Positions 41,483-49,046 of a DNA stretch of 64,000 nucleotides are shown here, in pieces; the stretch's first letter is position 1, and the number at the start of each line of letters is the position of its first letter. Source of the DNA: Lachnospiraceae bacterium. Lineage in GTDB: Bacteria > Bacillota > Clostridia > Lachnospirales > Lachnospiraceae. The notes beneath the pieces are model-generated. The model saw only the letters and a program-made list of their open reading frames with translations. It searched no databases and was not told the origin of the DNA. Location of the stretch: positions 1-64,000 of the forward strand of contig JAPJQL010000005.1 in assembly GCA_030825115.1 (NCBI GenBank), written 5' to 3'. The position numbers were made by a program, and so were the translations under genes.

Positions 41483-42433
41483 TTATGCTAATTCAAGATC
41501 GGAGATTTTCACCCAGCTTGTGATCTCTTTCAAGAGGGCGCGATCTCCGTCGATTTTCTGTACCGTGTATTTTCTGGACTTCACCCAGCTCGGGATCGTC
41601 TGGCCGGTTGCGTACTTTGTGGCCGAGCTCTTTACCTTGACTGTTTTGCCCTCCGCAATAGAGCCAGAGGCGGCAGCAGTAGAGGCTCCCGCAATGTCTG
41701 AGGCATTTACCCAGCCGTAAACGGTCGATCCCGATCCATTGACTGCAATCAGGTGGTAAGGGTGCTTTGTACCCTCTGCGGTGTCTGTTACCTTTGCTTT
41801 TCCAGCCTTGCAGGAAGGACCGCTGGTAGCGTTCGCACTTGCGTAGTGCTTGGATCCGGTAAAGTTTACAATATCGCCCTTTGAGTATTTCAGACCTCCA
41901 CCGTTGCCAGATCCAGATCCGGCGTTGGTTGCCTTGCTGCTGTACTTAGGCACTCCGTAGCCTCTAATATAGCGGCCGTTTACAGCAATTTCGCGATAGC
42001 TTACTGAGTCGCTCTTGTTTCCTTCGATAATCTTGATCGTGTTGCCTGATACGCTCACTACAATGCCGACATGCTCAGGCCAGCCGGTATCGTCGCCGAC
42101 TCCGTTGTCGTCCCAGTCGTAAAAAATAACGTCGCCGGCGCTCGGTCTGTATGCGTCATTTTCTACCCATGCGCCGAGCTTCTGGAAAAGCTGGATCATC
42201 TGGCCGCAGCCGCACTCGGTCGGGATAATGTCAGTAAGTCCCGTTTTAATAGCCATAGCTGAGACAAAAGTCGCGCACCATGAGTCCGTATATTTTACGG
42301 CGTAGTTTCTGGCGAGGGGCTTGTGGCTATTGTAAAGATCAATAATTTTCTTGTGGCTGCCGTTGCTTTCCTTGCAGCCCAGATAGGAAACGGCTGCATT
42401 GACGTAGCTCTGTCTTAATTCTTTTTCTGTCAT
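41483..42433 (-). CDS. Endolysin with CHAP domain and SH3-like repeats
   Basis: 316 residues. N-terminal CHAP/NlpC-type domain: the nucleophile in DSWCATFVSAMA, His in GWPEHVGIVVSV and a GDVIFYDWDDNG loop. From about residue 180, two SH3-like cell-wall-binding modules (KYSKGDIVNFTGSKHYASAN and GKTVKVKSSATKYATGQTIP, each ending in a WVxxSDI-like strand). Cleaves host peptidoglycan. Its ATG overlaps the preceding stop. Confidence 0.9.
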   Translation of the reverse strand: MTEKELRQSYVNAAVSYLGCKESNGSHKKIIDLYNSHKPLARNYAVKYTDSWCATFVSAMAIKTGLTDIIPTECGCGQMIQLFQKLGAWVENDAYRPSAGDVIFYDWDDNGVGDDTGWPEHVGIVVSVSGNTIKIIEGNKSDSVSYREIAVNGRYIRGYGVPKYSSKATNAGSGSGNGGGLKYSKGDIVNFTGSKHYASANATSGPSCKAGKAKVTDTAEGTKHPYHLIAVNGSGSTVYGWVNASDIAGASTAAASGSIAEGKTVKVKSSATKYATGQTIPSWVKSRKYTVQKIDGDRALLKEITSWVKISDLELA

Positions 42434-42744
42434 TATGGTGTACCTCCTTCATAGTTAGAGCCCGGATCATATTCTCCGGGCTCAGTGTTCTGCTTTTTAG
42501 ATTGTTCTAACTCCTTTTGACGCCTGATAGTGTCGAGCTTGATCTCATTCTCAGCCTTAGCCTTCCAGAAATAAAAACCAGTAGCAGCAGAAAGCTCGGT
42601 AAATATTCCCGGTATGATGTAGGCGAGCGGCGAGGTGTCGCCGGTTCTCCACATGAGGGCAAAAGAAAAGACCACGATCACGACGGTGGCAGCAGCTACC
42701 GCTCGTAATATGGTCTTAGAAAATTCTTTTCTAGGTTTCCGCAT
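42433..42744 (-). CDS. Two-segment membrane protein, lysis cassette
   Basis: 103 residues; GGAGG 7 bases ahead of the ATG at 42744. Basic N-terminus, hydrophobic helices (AVAAATVVIVVFSFALMW and PLAYIIPGIFTELSAATGFYFW), then a charged tail. Together with the next gene it resembles an accessory holin or spanin-like pair. No family recognised with certainty. Confidence 0.6.
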   Translation of the reverse strand: MRKPRKEFSKTILRAVAAATVVIVVFSFALMWRTGDTSPLAYIIPGIFTELSAATGFYFWKAKAENEIKLDTIRRQKELEQSKKQNTEPGEYDPGSNYEGGTP

Positions 42745-43081
42745 TTGATCGCCTCCGATCCGTCTGTATGTTGTGCTCACGTTCGAGGTGTTCGTCAATG
42801 CGGTTGTGCGCGCTTTTGGCTGACTCATGGGCTCGGCCGGCTGTGTTACTAATTCCGGCGAGCTGGTTGCTGATCTCGTCGATCCGGCCCTCCAGTCGTT
42901 GCACGTCTCTGTTGAGCTGGCCCTCAATACGGCCGACGCTTTCCTTGATGTAGCGCAGGTCCGTTTCCAGAGCTCCGGCGGCTTTCCCGTCTGCTTTGGT
43001 TACTGACTGGCGCCCAAAATAGAAAGTAGCGACAGAGAGACAGAGCCCGGCCACCGTGATGAAAATGCTCAGATCTGTCAT
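42731..43081 (-). CDS. Membrane-anchored coiled-coil protein (XhlA-like)
   Basis: 116 residues. N-terminal membrane segment (LSIFITVAGLCLSVATFYF) followed by a long coiled coil (residues 30-100). Topologically similar to XhlA-type or tail-accessory proteins found beside holins; the membrane helix is N-terminal here. GGAAGGAGGG precedes ATG. Confidence 0.6.
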   Translation of the reverse strand: MTDLSIFITVAGLCLSVATFYFGRQSVTKADGKAAGALETDLRYIKESVGRIEGQLNRDVQRLEGRIDEISNQLAGISNTAGRAHESAKSAHNRIDEHLEREHNIQTDRRRSNAET

Positions 43082-43278
43082 AGGATCCCTCCTTCCTCAA
43101 AAATGCCGGCGGCCTTCAGGCGTCCGATCATGTTGCCGGTCGCTTCCTCCAGTTGCTCGGTTTTTTCGTTCTGAGCCACGGCCTCATATTGCTCGAGTCT
43201 GGAGTGCAGCTCGGCGTTAATCTGGGCCATGTTGGAAATTATTGCGTTTTGCAATTCAATAATTTCGAGGTTACTCAT
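43078..43278 (-). CDS. Small helical protein
   Basis: 66 residues, helical throughout, with overlaps at both ends (ATGA-type with the next gene, 8 bp with the previous). Unrecognised; part of the run between the DGR reverse transcriptase and lysis genes. Confidence 0.6.
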   Translation of the reverse strand: MSNLEIIELQNAIISNMAQINAELHSRLEQYEAVAQNEKTEQLEEATGNMIGRLKAAGIFEEGGIL

Positions 43279-43492
43279 TGTCTACCACCTGCCCTTCGGT
43301 GGTCTCGAGCGTCTCAATCGCTGCCTGCAGGTCATTGATCTGCTGACGATATTCAGCTCGCTGGGTGCGTGTCGGCTCGTACTCCTCGTCTGTGAGGGCG
43401 CCGTCGGCATGTTTCAGAGCCTTATAATCTGTCGCAGCGAGTAACTGCTGTAAGCCTCTGATTTCTGCCTCCATTTCTTCTCTGGTTCTCAT
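43271..43492 (-). CDS. Small coiled-coil protein downstream of the RT
   Basis: 73 residues starting at the ATG after AAAGGAGG (9-base spacing). Two charged helices (REEMEAEIRGLQQLLAATD; RQQINDLQAAIETLE) separated by an EEYEPTRTQ turn. Overlaps the reverse transcriptase stop by 4 bp, so it is co-transcribed with it. Not a recognised DGR component. Confidence 0.6.
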   Translation of the reverse strand: MRTREEMEAEIRGLQQLLAATDYKALKHADGALTDEEYEPTRTQRAEYRQQINDLQAAIETLETTEGQVVDNE

Positions 43493-44628
43493 GGTTGTGG
43501 TCCTCCTTTCCATTGATCTATAAACAGCCTATTAAATAGGCGGTCCATGCTTTGCACGGTTCTGTATGCGTCCCGGTGCGACATGCTGCCACGCCATGAG
43601 GCGTAGGAGTGCCGAACCTCGTCGAAGGTCAGGACGCCAGAAGCTACGAGATCCGCCTGCTTTTTCAGCTTTCGGCGTTCTCTGGTGATACTGTCACGGC
43701 ACGGCTTTTTGATGATCCGGCCGGTTTCTGTGATATAAAAATGAGTTTTCAAAAATGTAAACCCGTGTTTGAGGTCTACAATTTTTGTTTTCTTCTCATT
43801 GATAACTATGCCATATTCCGAGTATATCGCCCGGAGTTTTTCGAGACATTCCTCGAGGTATGCAATGCTATGGTGCAGCAGATAGGTGTCGTCCATATAT
43901 CTGCCATAGCCACGGATCCTGAGCACTTCCTTCGCGTAATGGTCCGCGCGGTTTGGAAGCATTACGGCGTTAATCTGGCTCGTTTCACTTCCCAGCCCGA
44001 GGCCTTTATCGCCGAAGGCAGAAATAAAGCTCATTCCCAGAGCTATGACGCGTGGATCCGTGAAGATCTGCCGGTATATCTCAAAAAGTGGCTCATGCGC
44101 CACATTCCCGAAGTAGTCCGAGAAGTCAATCAGAAGTATGCCACCTTCGCGTCCGTATTTCCTGAAATGCCTCCGCAAGTGAGTCGTCAGTCTGTTGGTC
44201 GCGAACTGGGTGCCTTTTCCTTGCTGGCTCGCCCCGTTGTCATAAATCAGGGAGCGGGTGAAAGTGGGGTATATGATGTTGGTGCAAAATGATTTTTGCA
44301 CAACTCTCTCGGAAAAATGCACGCTTTTGATGTGCCTCAGCTTGCCGCGTTCGCATATATCAAAACAGATAAAGCCGCGGCGTATATCTTTTCCAGCAAG
44401 CAGCTCGGCGCGTGTTTTGGATATATTAAAAAGCAGCAAAGAGTTGTACCTCTGGACGCTGGCTTTCCAGTCGACGCCCTTCGAGGCTTCCCTTGTTGCT
44501 TCATACAGAGAGTTCAGTGAGGCCACGCGCTCAAAATCATCATATTTCCCGATTGTTTCCTGCCTCTTTTTCAGCCTTGCGGCTTTTCGTCTCTGGTATC
44601 GTTGTTCTCGTCTTTCTTCGCTTGTCAC
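43489..44628 (-). CDS. DGR reverse transcriptase
   Basis: 379 residues from GTG. RT fingers and palm motifs are in order: LRHIKSVHFSERVVQKSF (motif 2 region), GGILLIDFSDYFGNVAHEPL (motif A, catalytic Asp), LGLGSETSQINAVML (motif B), YGRYMDDTYLL (motif C, YMDD), INEKKTKIVDL and FTFLKTHF (D/E). The LGxxxSQ form of motif B is the hallmark of DGR reverse transcriptases, as opposed to QGxxxSP in group II introns. No maturase, endonuclease or HNH domain is attached. It lies downstream of avd and the template repeat, as in BPP-1. It would copy template RNA with adenine-specific errors. Confidence 0.93.
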   Translation of the reverse strand: MTSEERREQRYQRRKAARLKKRQETIGKYDDFERVASLNSLYEATREASKGVDWKASVQRYNSLLLFNISKTRAELLAGKDIRRGFICFDICERGKLRHIKSVHFSERVVQKSFCTNIIYPTFTRSLIYDNGASQQGKGTQFATNRLTTHLRRHFRKYGREGGILLIDFSDYFGNVAHEPLFEIYRQIFTDPRVIALGMSFISAFGDKGLGLGSETSQINAVMLPNRADHYAKEVLRIRGYGRYMDDTYLLHHSIAYLEECLEKLRAIYSEYGIVINEKKTKIVDLKHGFTFLKTHFYITETGRIIKKPCRDSITRERRKLKKQADLVASGVLTFDEVRHSYASWRGSMSHRDAYRTVQSMDRLFNRLFIDQWKGGPQP

Positions 44629-44706
44629 AATTTAACTCATTCCTTTGTTATTACCCAGCACGGCTGTCATGCGTTTAATTAGCCGCATAGTACAACGGGT
44701 ATGAAA

Positions 44707-44732
44707 CGCGGAGAACTCGCACAAACTCCGCG
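44707..44732. other. Hairpin in the TR-RT spacer
   Basis: CGCGGAG/CTCCGCG, 7-bp perfect stem with a 12-nt loop, in the 230-bp noncoding spacer between template repeat and reverse transcriptase (44629-44858). In BPP-1 the matching spacer RNA is needed for priming and RT binding; similar use is inferred. Confidence 0.5.
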
Positions 44733-44858
44733 CCATGCAAGCAGCGTCCACCCGGTAGCGTCTGGGCTCTTATTTACGCCTTGACGGCGAGGGTTATTTG
44801 CTCCTTCCTTCCACTCTGGCACTGATTTCGATTTTTCTACTCTGTCTGGCATATAGGT

Positions 44859-44987
44859 GGAATCAGACCGGGACGTAAAGCTCGTTGCTGGCGTTCCAGT
44901 TGTTGGAGTTCCCGTTGTTGTTGACGTTCACGCAATTAGTCGAGTTGCCACTCCTGACAGAAGCGGTCCACCAGTTGCAGCGGCCGC
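44859..44987 (-). repeat. DGR template repeat (TR)
   Basis: A 129-bp noncoding copy of the variable repeat, offset by exactly 647 bp from it. Read on the minus strand it contains eleven AAC codon positions, the classic substrate for adenine mutagenesis, and an in-frame TGA near its end where the variable repeat has TGC. 112 of 129 positions are identical; all 17 differences are sense-strand adenines in the template. Confidence 0.95.
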
Positions 44988-45018
44988 GTGACACTTTTCA
45001 GCAAATAACCCGAGTTTA

Positions 45019-45429
45019 TTATCTGGCTCTTATTTTGTCGTTTTTCCTCCAGCCTTTCAGGTCGTCGATCTCTTGACTCAATAAGTTCGTGATTTCTTCG
45101 AGGCTTGCGGCCGTGGCCGAAGGCACGCACCTGATAAGGCGGGAGAGTTTTCTCTGTAATTGGTAGCCGTTCGCGATCGCCTTTTGGGCGTATGCCTTAC
45201 GGCTTGCGAGATCCTGATCGTTCATGGCATAGATACTGTTCGCGGCGATTATGTTGTCGTTCAGCTCGTCAATTTTCTTGATAAGATCCTGACCGATCAT
45301 AAAGCGCCACTTTTTAGGCACATACCTCTCATTCATAACATAGAGCGTTACAAGATCTTGGAGTTTCTCGGCGTTCGCAAGGACGTCGAACGGCGTCTTT
45401 TTACGGTTTCTGGTGTATACGTTACTCAT
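45019..45429 (-). CDS. avd: DGR accessory variability determinant (Avd-like)
   Basis: 136 residues, basic, four predicted helices without other domains (FDVLANAEKLQDLVTLYV, FMIGQDLIKKIDELNDNII, RKAYAQKAIANGYQLQRKL, LEEITNLLSQEIDDLKG). This is the size and four-helix-bundle pattern of Avd, which forms a barrel-shaped pentamer and binds RT and template RNA. Placed between variable and template repeats as in BPP-1. GGAGG precedes ATG by 6 bases. Confidence 0.88.
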   Translation of the reverse strand: MSNVYTRNRKKTPFDVLANAEKLQDLVTLYVMNERYVPKKWRFMIGQDLIKKIDELNDNIIAANSIYAMNDQDLASRKAYAQKAIANGYQLQRKLSRLIRCVPSATAASLEEITNLLSQEIDDLKGWRKNDKIRAR

Positions 45430-45446
45430 TCTATGCCTCCAGTTAC

Positions 45447-45467
45447 CCGGCTACACGAGGTAGCCGG
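45447..45467. other. Perfect hairpin/cruciform downstream of the VR
   Basis: CCGGCTAC/GTAGCCGG, an 8-bp perfect stem with a 5-nt loop, 39 bp past the variable repeat and 21 bp past the target stop codon. There is no T run, so it is not a terminator. DGRs of the BPP-1 type need an 8-bp-stem DNA hairpin just downstream of the homing site for efficient retargeting; this matches in size and position. Confidence 0.75.
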
Positions 45468-45488
45468 ATTTTGAAATTATGCCGCGGC

Positions 45489-46784
45489 TTACGCCTCGTC
45501 AATTCGGAAGCAGACCGGGACGTAAAGCTCGTTGCTGGCGGGCCAGGTGCTGGAGCTCCCGTCGGCGGGGACGGTCACGCAATGAGTCGAGTTGCCACTC
45601 CCGACAGAAGCGGCCCACCAGGGGCAGCGGCCGCCGCCGTTTCCGGCGCCCTTGATACGGTTCAAAAAGCTGTTTGCAAAAATCGGGTACTGTACGCCCT
45701 GTCCCTGACTCCAGCCTTTTGTCCCCCAGATAGTTGAGCCGAAAACTTCATACTCGAGAGGCACCCAGAGAGGACCGAGATCCTGCCAGCCCCAGCCCGT
45801 GCCGTCAGTGAGTGCGCCGCTTGCGCTGTATCTGTATTCCATGAGGGCGCGCTTGTTGCTGATTACAGCCTTGACCGCTGCCGGAAGGTAGCCGTAAAGG
45901 GTAGTAGTGAGGAATCTGTGCAGGTTGCTTATCATGTACGGTGAGTTATTTGCAGCGTTTCCGTTGTTATTATTGGCTTCATTCCATTTTACTGTCTGAT
46001 TAAAACAGTCTTTACTAATAAAATCAATGTGGTGGCTGAGCTGCTGATCGGTGGTTCTGTAATATGTGTCGATACCAGCAACCTGCATTTTCACCGTCTG
46101 GCCGTTCATTGTGATCGGGATATAGTCGGCTACATGAATACCGGCAAAATTGTGGGCTTTGATCCTCGCCTTAATCCACGCCCATGCGTCTGAATACTTC
46201 GCAATCTCCAGCGCAAAGACAGTAGTCAGGTCTCTGCCGGCATAGAGGCGATCGTTGTCGGACATGGCTCTCGCAAGCTCCTCGTTTGTAGCTTCGAGAT
46301 CCTCGGCCAGAGCGACGGCTCCGGTCTTGGTCTGGATTGTAACCTCCAGAGCATTGTCGACGGTCGCAAAGTATTCCTGCGTAATGGTTGAAGGTGTCAA
46401 ACCGTTGTACGGTGGCAAATAGTCGGCCACGTTCGCGATCGCGATCGAGTAGAGGACCGGAGCAGCGGCCGGGTGTAATTCATCAACCGCATAAATGCCG
46501 ATCTCGTTCACATAATAGCCAGCAGAAAGCTCAGCGTTTGAGACGAGCGCCGTCAATTTTACGCAGGTATTGGTCGCCATTTCAATTTTAGAGAATGGGA
46601 TCTCTTGTTTCTGCGCTTTGAGAGTAGAGCGGGCCTGCAGGCTGGCTCTGGTTTTCTCCGAGTCTGAATAGGTGCCGGATCCAGTCACCAGCTTGGTGAA
46701 CTTGATCTTTGCGGTTCCGGCGGTTGTGGCTGCCAGCAAGGCGGCGCCACCGTTTGTCATTACTGCATTGTTAAAATCTGCCAT
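45489..46784 (-). CDS. Tail fibre with DGR-diversified C-type-lectin-like tip
   Basis: 431 residues. The N-terminal 150 residues are a phage tail-collar fibre domain (DUF3751-like; MADFNNAVMTNGGAALLAAT, TKLVTGSGTYSDSEKTRA). From about 200 a DUF6273/formylglycine-generating-type lectin fold follows (FAGIHVADYIPITMNGQTVK, LWVPLEYEVFGS), ending in the variable region RCPWWAASVGSGNS to NELYVPVCFRIDEA. Such folds display variable side chains on a rigid scaffold for receptor binding. AGGAGG lies upstream with long spacing. Downstream of tail gene I, the classical position of a fibre. Confidence 0.93.
   Translation of the reverse strand: MADFNNAVMTNGGAALLAATTAGTAKIKFTKLVTGSGTYSDSEKTRASLQARSTLKAQKQEIPFSKIEMATNTCVKLTALVSNAELSAGYYVNEIGIYAVDELHPAAAPVLYSIAIANVADYLPPYNGLTPSTITQEYFATVDNALEVTIQTKTGAVALAEDLEATNEELARAMSDNDRLYAGRDLTTVFALEIAKYSDAWAWIKARIKAHNFAGIHVADYIPITMNGQTVKMQVAGIDTYYRTTDQQLSHHIDFISKDCFNQTVKWNEANNNNGNAANNSPYMISNLHRFLTTTLYGYLPAAVKAVISNKRALMEYRYSASGALTDGTGWGWQDLGPLWVPLEYEVFGSTIWGTKGWSQGQGVQYPIFANSFLNRIKGAGNGGGRCPWWAASVGSGNSTHCVTVPADGSSSTWPASNELYVPVCFRIDEA
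45506..45634 (-). repeat. DGR variable repeat (VR)
   Basis: The last 129 bp or so of the fibre gene before its final codons, covering about residues 384-426. The 3' 29 nt (GCCAGCAACGAGC through GGTCTG) are identical to the template and form the candidate initiation-of-mutagenic-homing site. Upstream of that, 16 sense adenines of the template have become C or G. Confidence 0.95.
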
Positions 46785-46791
46785 AATGCAA

Positions 46792-47613
46792 TCATTCCTC
46801 CTTTATGATGTTTTTAATGTGGTTTGTATGTGCAACTCCGGCAGCCAGTGGAAGCTCCAGAGGTTGTACGTCGTCAAAATGTTCTATTGCTCCCGCTTTG
46901 CTTTGGCTCTGACCTGCTGCCGTGCCGACATTCGACACAATGCCCGCAGAGTATTCCAACGCAAAGTAGTCCATAATGCTGTTGTGGCTGTGGTAGGATC
47001 CTCGGCCGGTTCCTCCGTGCTGGGTGATTTCTGCCTTGCGTGTTTCCTGAAAATGATCTAAAACTACGCATTTACTGAATGAATGGTACGCGGTTCCTCC
47101 GTGGAGTGGCTGCTGGATCGTTCTGGTAACTTCGATCATTTCAACATGAGAGCGCGCATTTTTCACCTTGTCGATCATGTTCAAAAAATAAAGCATGCCG
47201 TCCTTCGTGAGCGTTGCGCTTGTCTGGATTTTGAACCAGTACGGCTGGCCGCCGTACTCGAACCACTCCGTAACTTTACCCATTCCGAAGGCTGAGGTGA
47301 TAAGCTCCTCAACCGCCCATTTTGTGCCGCGCTTTTCATGGACTCGGTAGCATGTGCGTATTACTGATCTTTTGGTCTCCAGAGAGAAAGAGGAGTCCCA
47401 CCGGTCAATATTAAACTCCCACGCCATTTCATCGAGCTGCGCGTCGTTCATGTTGTCGATCTGGTCCCATTTCCGCAGAATTTTGGCTCTGTTCGCCGGT
47501 TCAGCGAGCAGAACGTCCATAGCGTGAGAGAGTGCCACGTCCGTTTCGTCCGCTTTCATAAATTTAGGGAGCAGCTTCGCCATGTTGGGGTTAAAAATGC
47601 TCATTCTTGCCAT
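46792..47613 (-). CDS. Baseplate protein I (P2 gpI-like)
   Basis: 273 residues. DVALSHAMDVLLAEPANRAKILRKWDQIDNMNDAQLDEMAWEFN and the KRSVIRTCYRVHEKRGTKWAVEEL block are diagnostic of phage tail protein I. The C-terminal part (from about 165) is less conserved and probably anchors the fibre. Immediately downstream of J, as in P2. Confidence 0.88.
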   Translation of the reverse strand: MARMSIFNPNMAKLLPKFMKADETDVALSHAMDVLLAEPANRAKILRKWDQIDNMNDAQLDEMAWEFNIDRWDSSFSLETKRSVIRTCYRVHEKRGTKWAVEELITSAFGMGKVTEWFEYGGQPYWFKIQTSATLTKDGMLYFLNMIDKVKNARSHVEMIEVTRTIQQPLHGGTAYHSFSKCVVLDHFQETRKAEITQHGGTGRGSYHSHNSIMDYFALEYSAGIVSNVGTAAGQSQSKAGAIEHFDDVQPLELPLAAGVAHTNHIKNIIKEE

Positions 47614-47616
47614 GTT

Positions 47617-48753
47617 TTACCCCTCCACTTCATGCGATACCGTTAATTTGCCGGAAAACTTCGCCACCGTCGTTGCGCTCAGCTCGGTGTATACCGGTTT
47701 GATAATATCGACGCGATCCGCGCCGGTCAGGTGGTTGCCGTCTGAGTCCTCCGGGCAAAGTATGAGTTTTCTCAAATAGTCCGGGTTGATATTCCGGTCG
47801 AGGCTGCTGCCTTGCCAGTATATGTACTGGTCGATCGAGCCGCCGGAGCTTTCTATATTTTCAACGACTGCGGTCTCATTGGCTGCGGTTGTGTAATATT
47901 TCAGCTCAATATCGTAAGATTGGATAGTTGGAGCAGATACCTCCACTTTGTCGGTCAGCGGGCGAACGTCGTCAGCGTTGCAGGCTGCCAGAACTTTGTC
48001 GAGTATAGACTGATCCGGTATTTCTCCACCGTACAAAATGGGCGTAATTACAACAACACCCGGGCTCGGTGAGCTTACATGTGCGTCGGCCACGGTTGCG
48101 TCAGCAGATACGGCGTAATATTTATATGAGTTTTTAGGCCCGGCCGTGGATCTGCTGGCTGGTGCGAGTCGGATCCTTTCTCTCAGATCCTCGTCGTTTT
48201 CCTCGTCGCCGCCTCCGGCTGTTTCCTCAGTGTTGGAAACTCCGTCAATGAATGGGATCATGTCAACCAGCACATTGATCTCGCCGACTGGTATGTCGTT
48301 GTATGCCGTGCCGCCTTCCTCGCTTTCGACTTCGGCGTCGACATATAAGGAACCAGCCTGCAGGACTGTGGTCTCTGTGGTTTTGAAGTAGCGAGAGTAG
48401 TCCGAAGTTACGCGGGTTCCTTTGGTGATAATGATGTTTTGCGTTACTGCTTCTTTGAGAGAAAAGCGAACCGTTGTTGTCGCCGGTAGTGCTTCGATCC
48501 TGAACACTCCCGCAAATTCTCCCAGAGCGTCGAGAACGTCGCCCCTTGCATAGCGGAGAGTTGACTGCTTTGCCGAGTCGTTCATCGTGGAGTAAAGCGC
48601 TACAACGAGAGTCGCAAGCGTTTCTCCAAAAATTCGGCGCTCGTCTCCGGGGTATAATTCCTCGGTGACGCCATTCTCTAAAACGTACATGATAAAGTCA
48701 TAGATCTGGCCTGCGTCTGTTTCTATGAATTGCAATTCGCTGGTGCTACTCAT
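47617..48753 (-). CDS. Baseplate J-like wedge protein
   Basis: 378 residues. The FGETLATLVVALYSTMNDSAKQST block, GTRVTSDYSRYFKTTE and NEETAGGGDEENDEDLRERIRLA (the canonical Baseplate_J segment) are all present. It builds the wedges around the hub. ATG overlaps the gp25 gene by 8 bp. Confidence 0.92.
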   Translation of the reverse strand: MSSTSELQFIETDAGQIYDFIMYVLENGVTEELYPGDERRIFGETLATLVVALYSTMNDSAKQSTLRYARGDVLDALGEFAGVFRIEALPATTTVRFSLKEAVTQNIIITKGTRVTSDYSRYFKTTETTVLQAGSLYVDAEVESEEGGTAYNDIPVGEINVLVDMIPFIDGVSNTEETAGGGDEENDEDLRERIRLAPASRSTAGPKNSYKYYAVSADATVADAHVSSPSPGVVVITPILYGGEIPDQSILDKVLAACNADDVRPLTDKVEVSAPTIQSYDIELKYYTTAANETAVVENIESSGGSIDQYIYWQGSSLDRNINPDYLRKLILCPEDSDGNHLTGADRVDIIKPVYTELSATTVAKFSGKLTVSHEVEG

Positions 48754-49033
48754 TGTCCTCCTCCTCTCTTAGTTTAATTTGTGTTATAGTCGAAAAATCG
48801 CCGCCTTGTGCGTCTGGAGCCTCGAAGTCAATGCCTTCGACCTCGACGCGCGGCTCGTAAGTGTCAAGTACCCACTCAGCCTCCGCGATCGCGTCATATC
48901 GCGCCGAGGCGCTGGGTGCGTCTGTTATTGCTGCGTCGATCCCCTTGATACGATCATAGGGGTTTTCGCCTCTCGTAAGTTTCAGGAGATTGGCCGCGCA
49001 TTGTCGCGGATCCCCGTTGTTGCTTGCCAGCAT
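48746..49033 (-). CDS. Baseplate wedge protein, gp25/gpW-like
   Basis: 95 residues from the ATG after GGAGGCGATCAC. QCAANLLKLTRGENPYDRIKGID and the C-terminal YEPRVEVEGIDFEAPD strand fit the gp25-like lysozyme-fold wedge protein (W in P2). A longer upstream in-frame extension is not preferred. Confidence 0.75.
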   Translation of the reverse strand: MLASNNGDPRQCAANLLKLTRGENPYDRIKGIDAAITDAPSASARYDAIAEAEWVLDTYEPRVEVEGIDFEAPDAQGGDFSTITQIKLREEEDNE

Positions 49034-49046
49034 GTGATCGCCTCCT

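Larger units (their letters stand above)
43489..46784 (-). other. Complete diversity-generating retroelement (DGR)
   Basis: All canonical parts are present in canonical order on the minus strand: target fibre gene with 3' variable repeat, hairpin, accessory avd gene, template repeat, reverse transcriptase. Mutagenic retrohoming in such systems copies the template through an RNA, randomises adenines, and overwrites the variable repeat. The 17 adenine-only differences between the repeats show that this has happened here. Confidence 0.93.

Noticed and set aside
43489..44628. Group II intron, retron or defence-type reverse transcriptase
   Set aside because: No maturase or intron structure, no msr/msd-type RNA or effector gene; motif B is LGxxxSQ, and a template/variable repeat pair with adenine-only changes sits next to it.
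43609..44635. Long plus-strand open frames opposite the reverse transcriptase gene
   Set aside because: They lack ribosome binding sites and recognisable domains and lie antisense to a well-supported gene; they are shadows of its codon bias.
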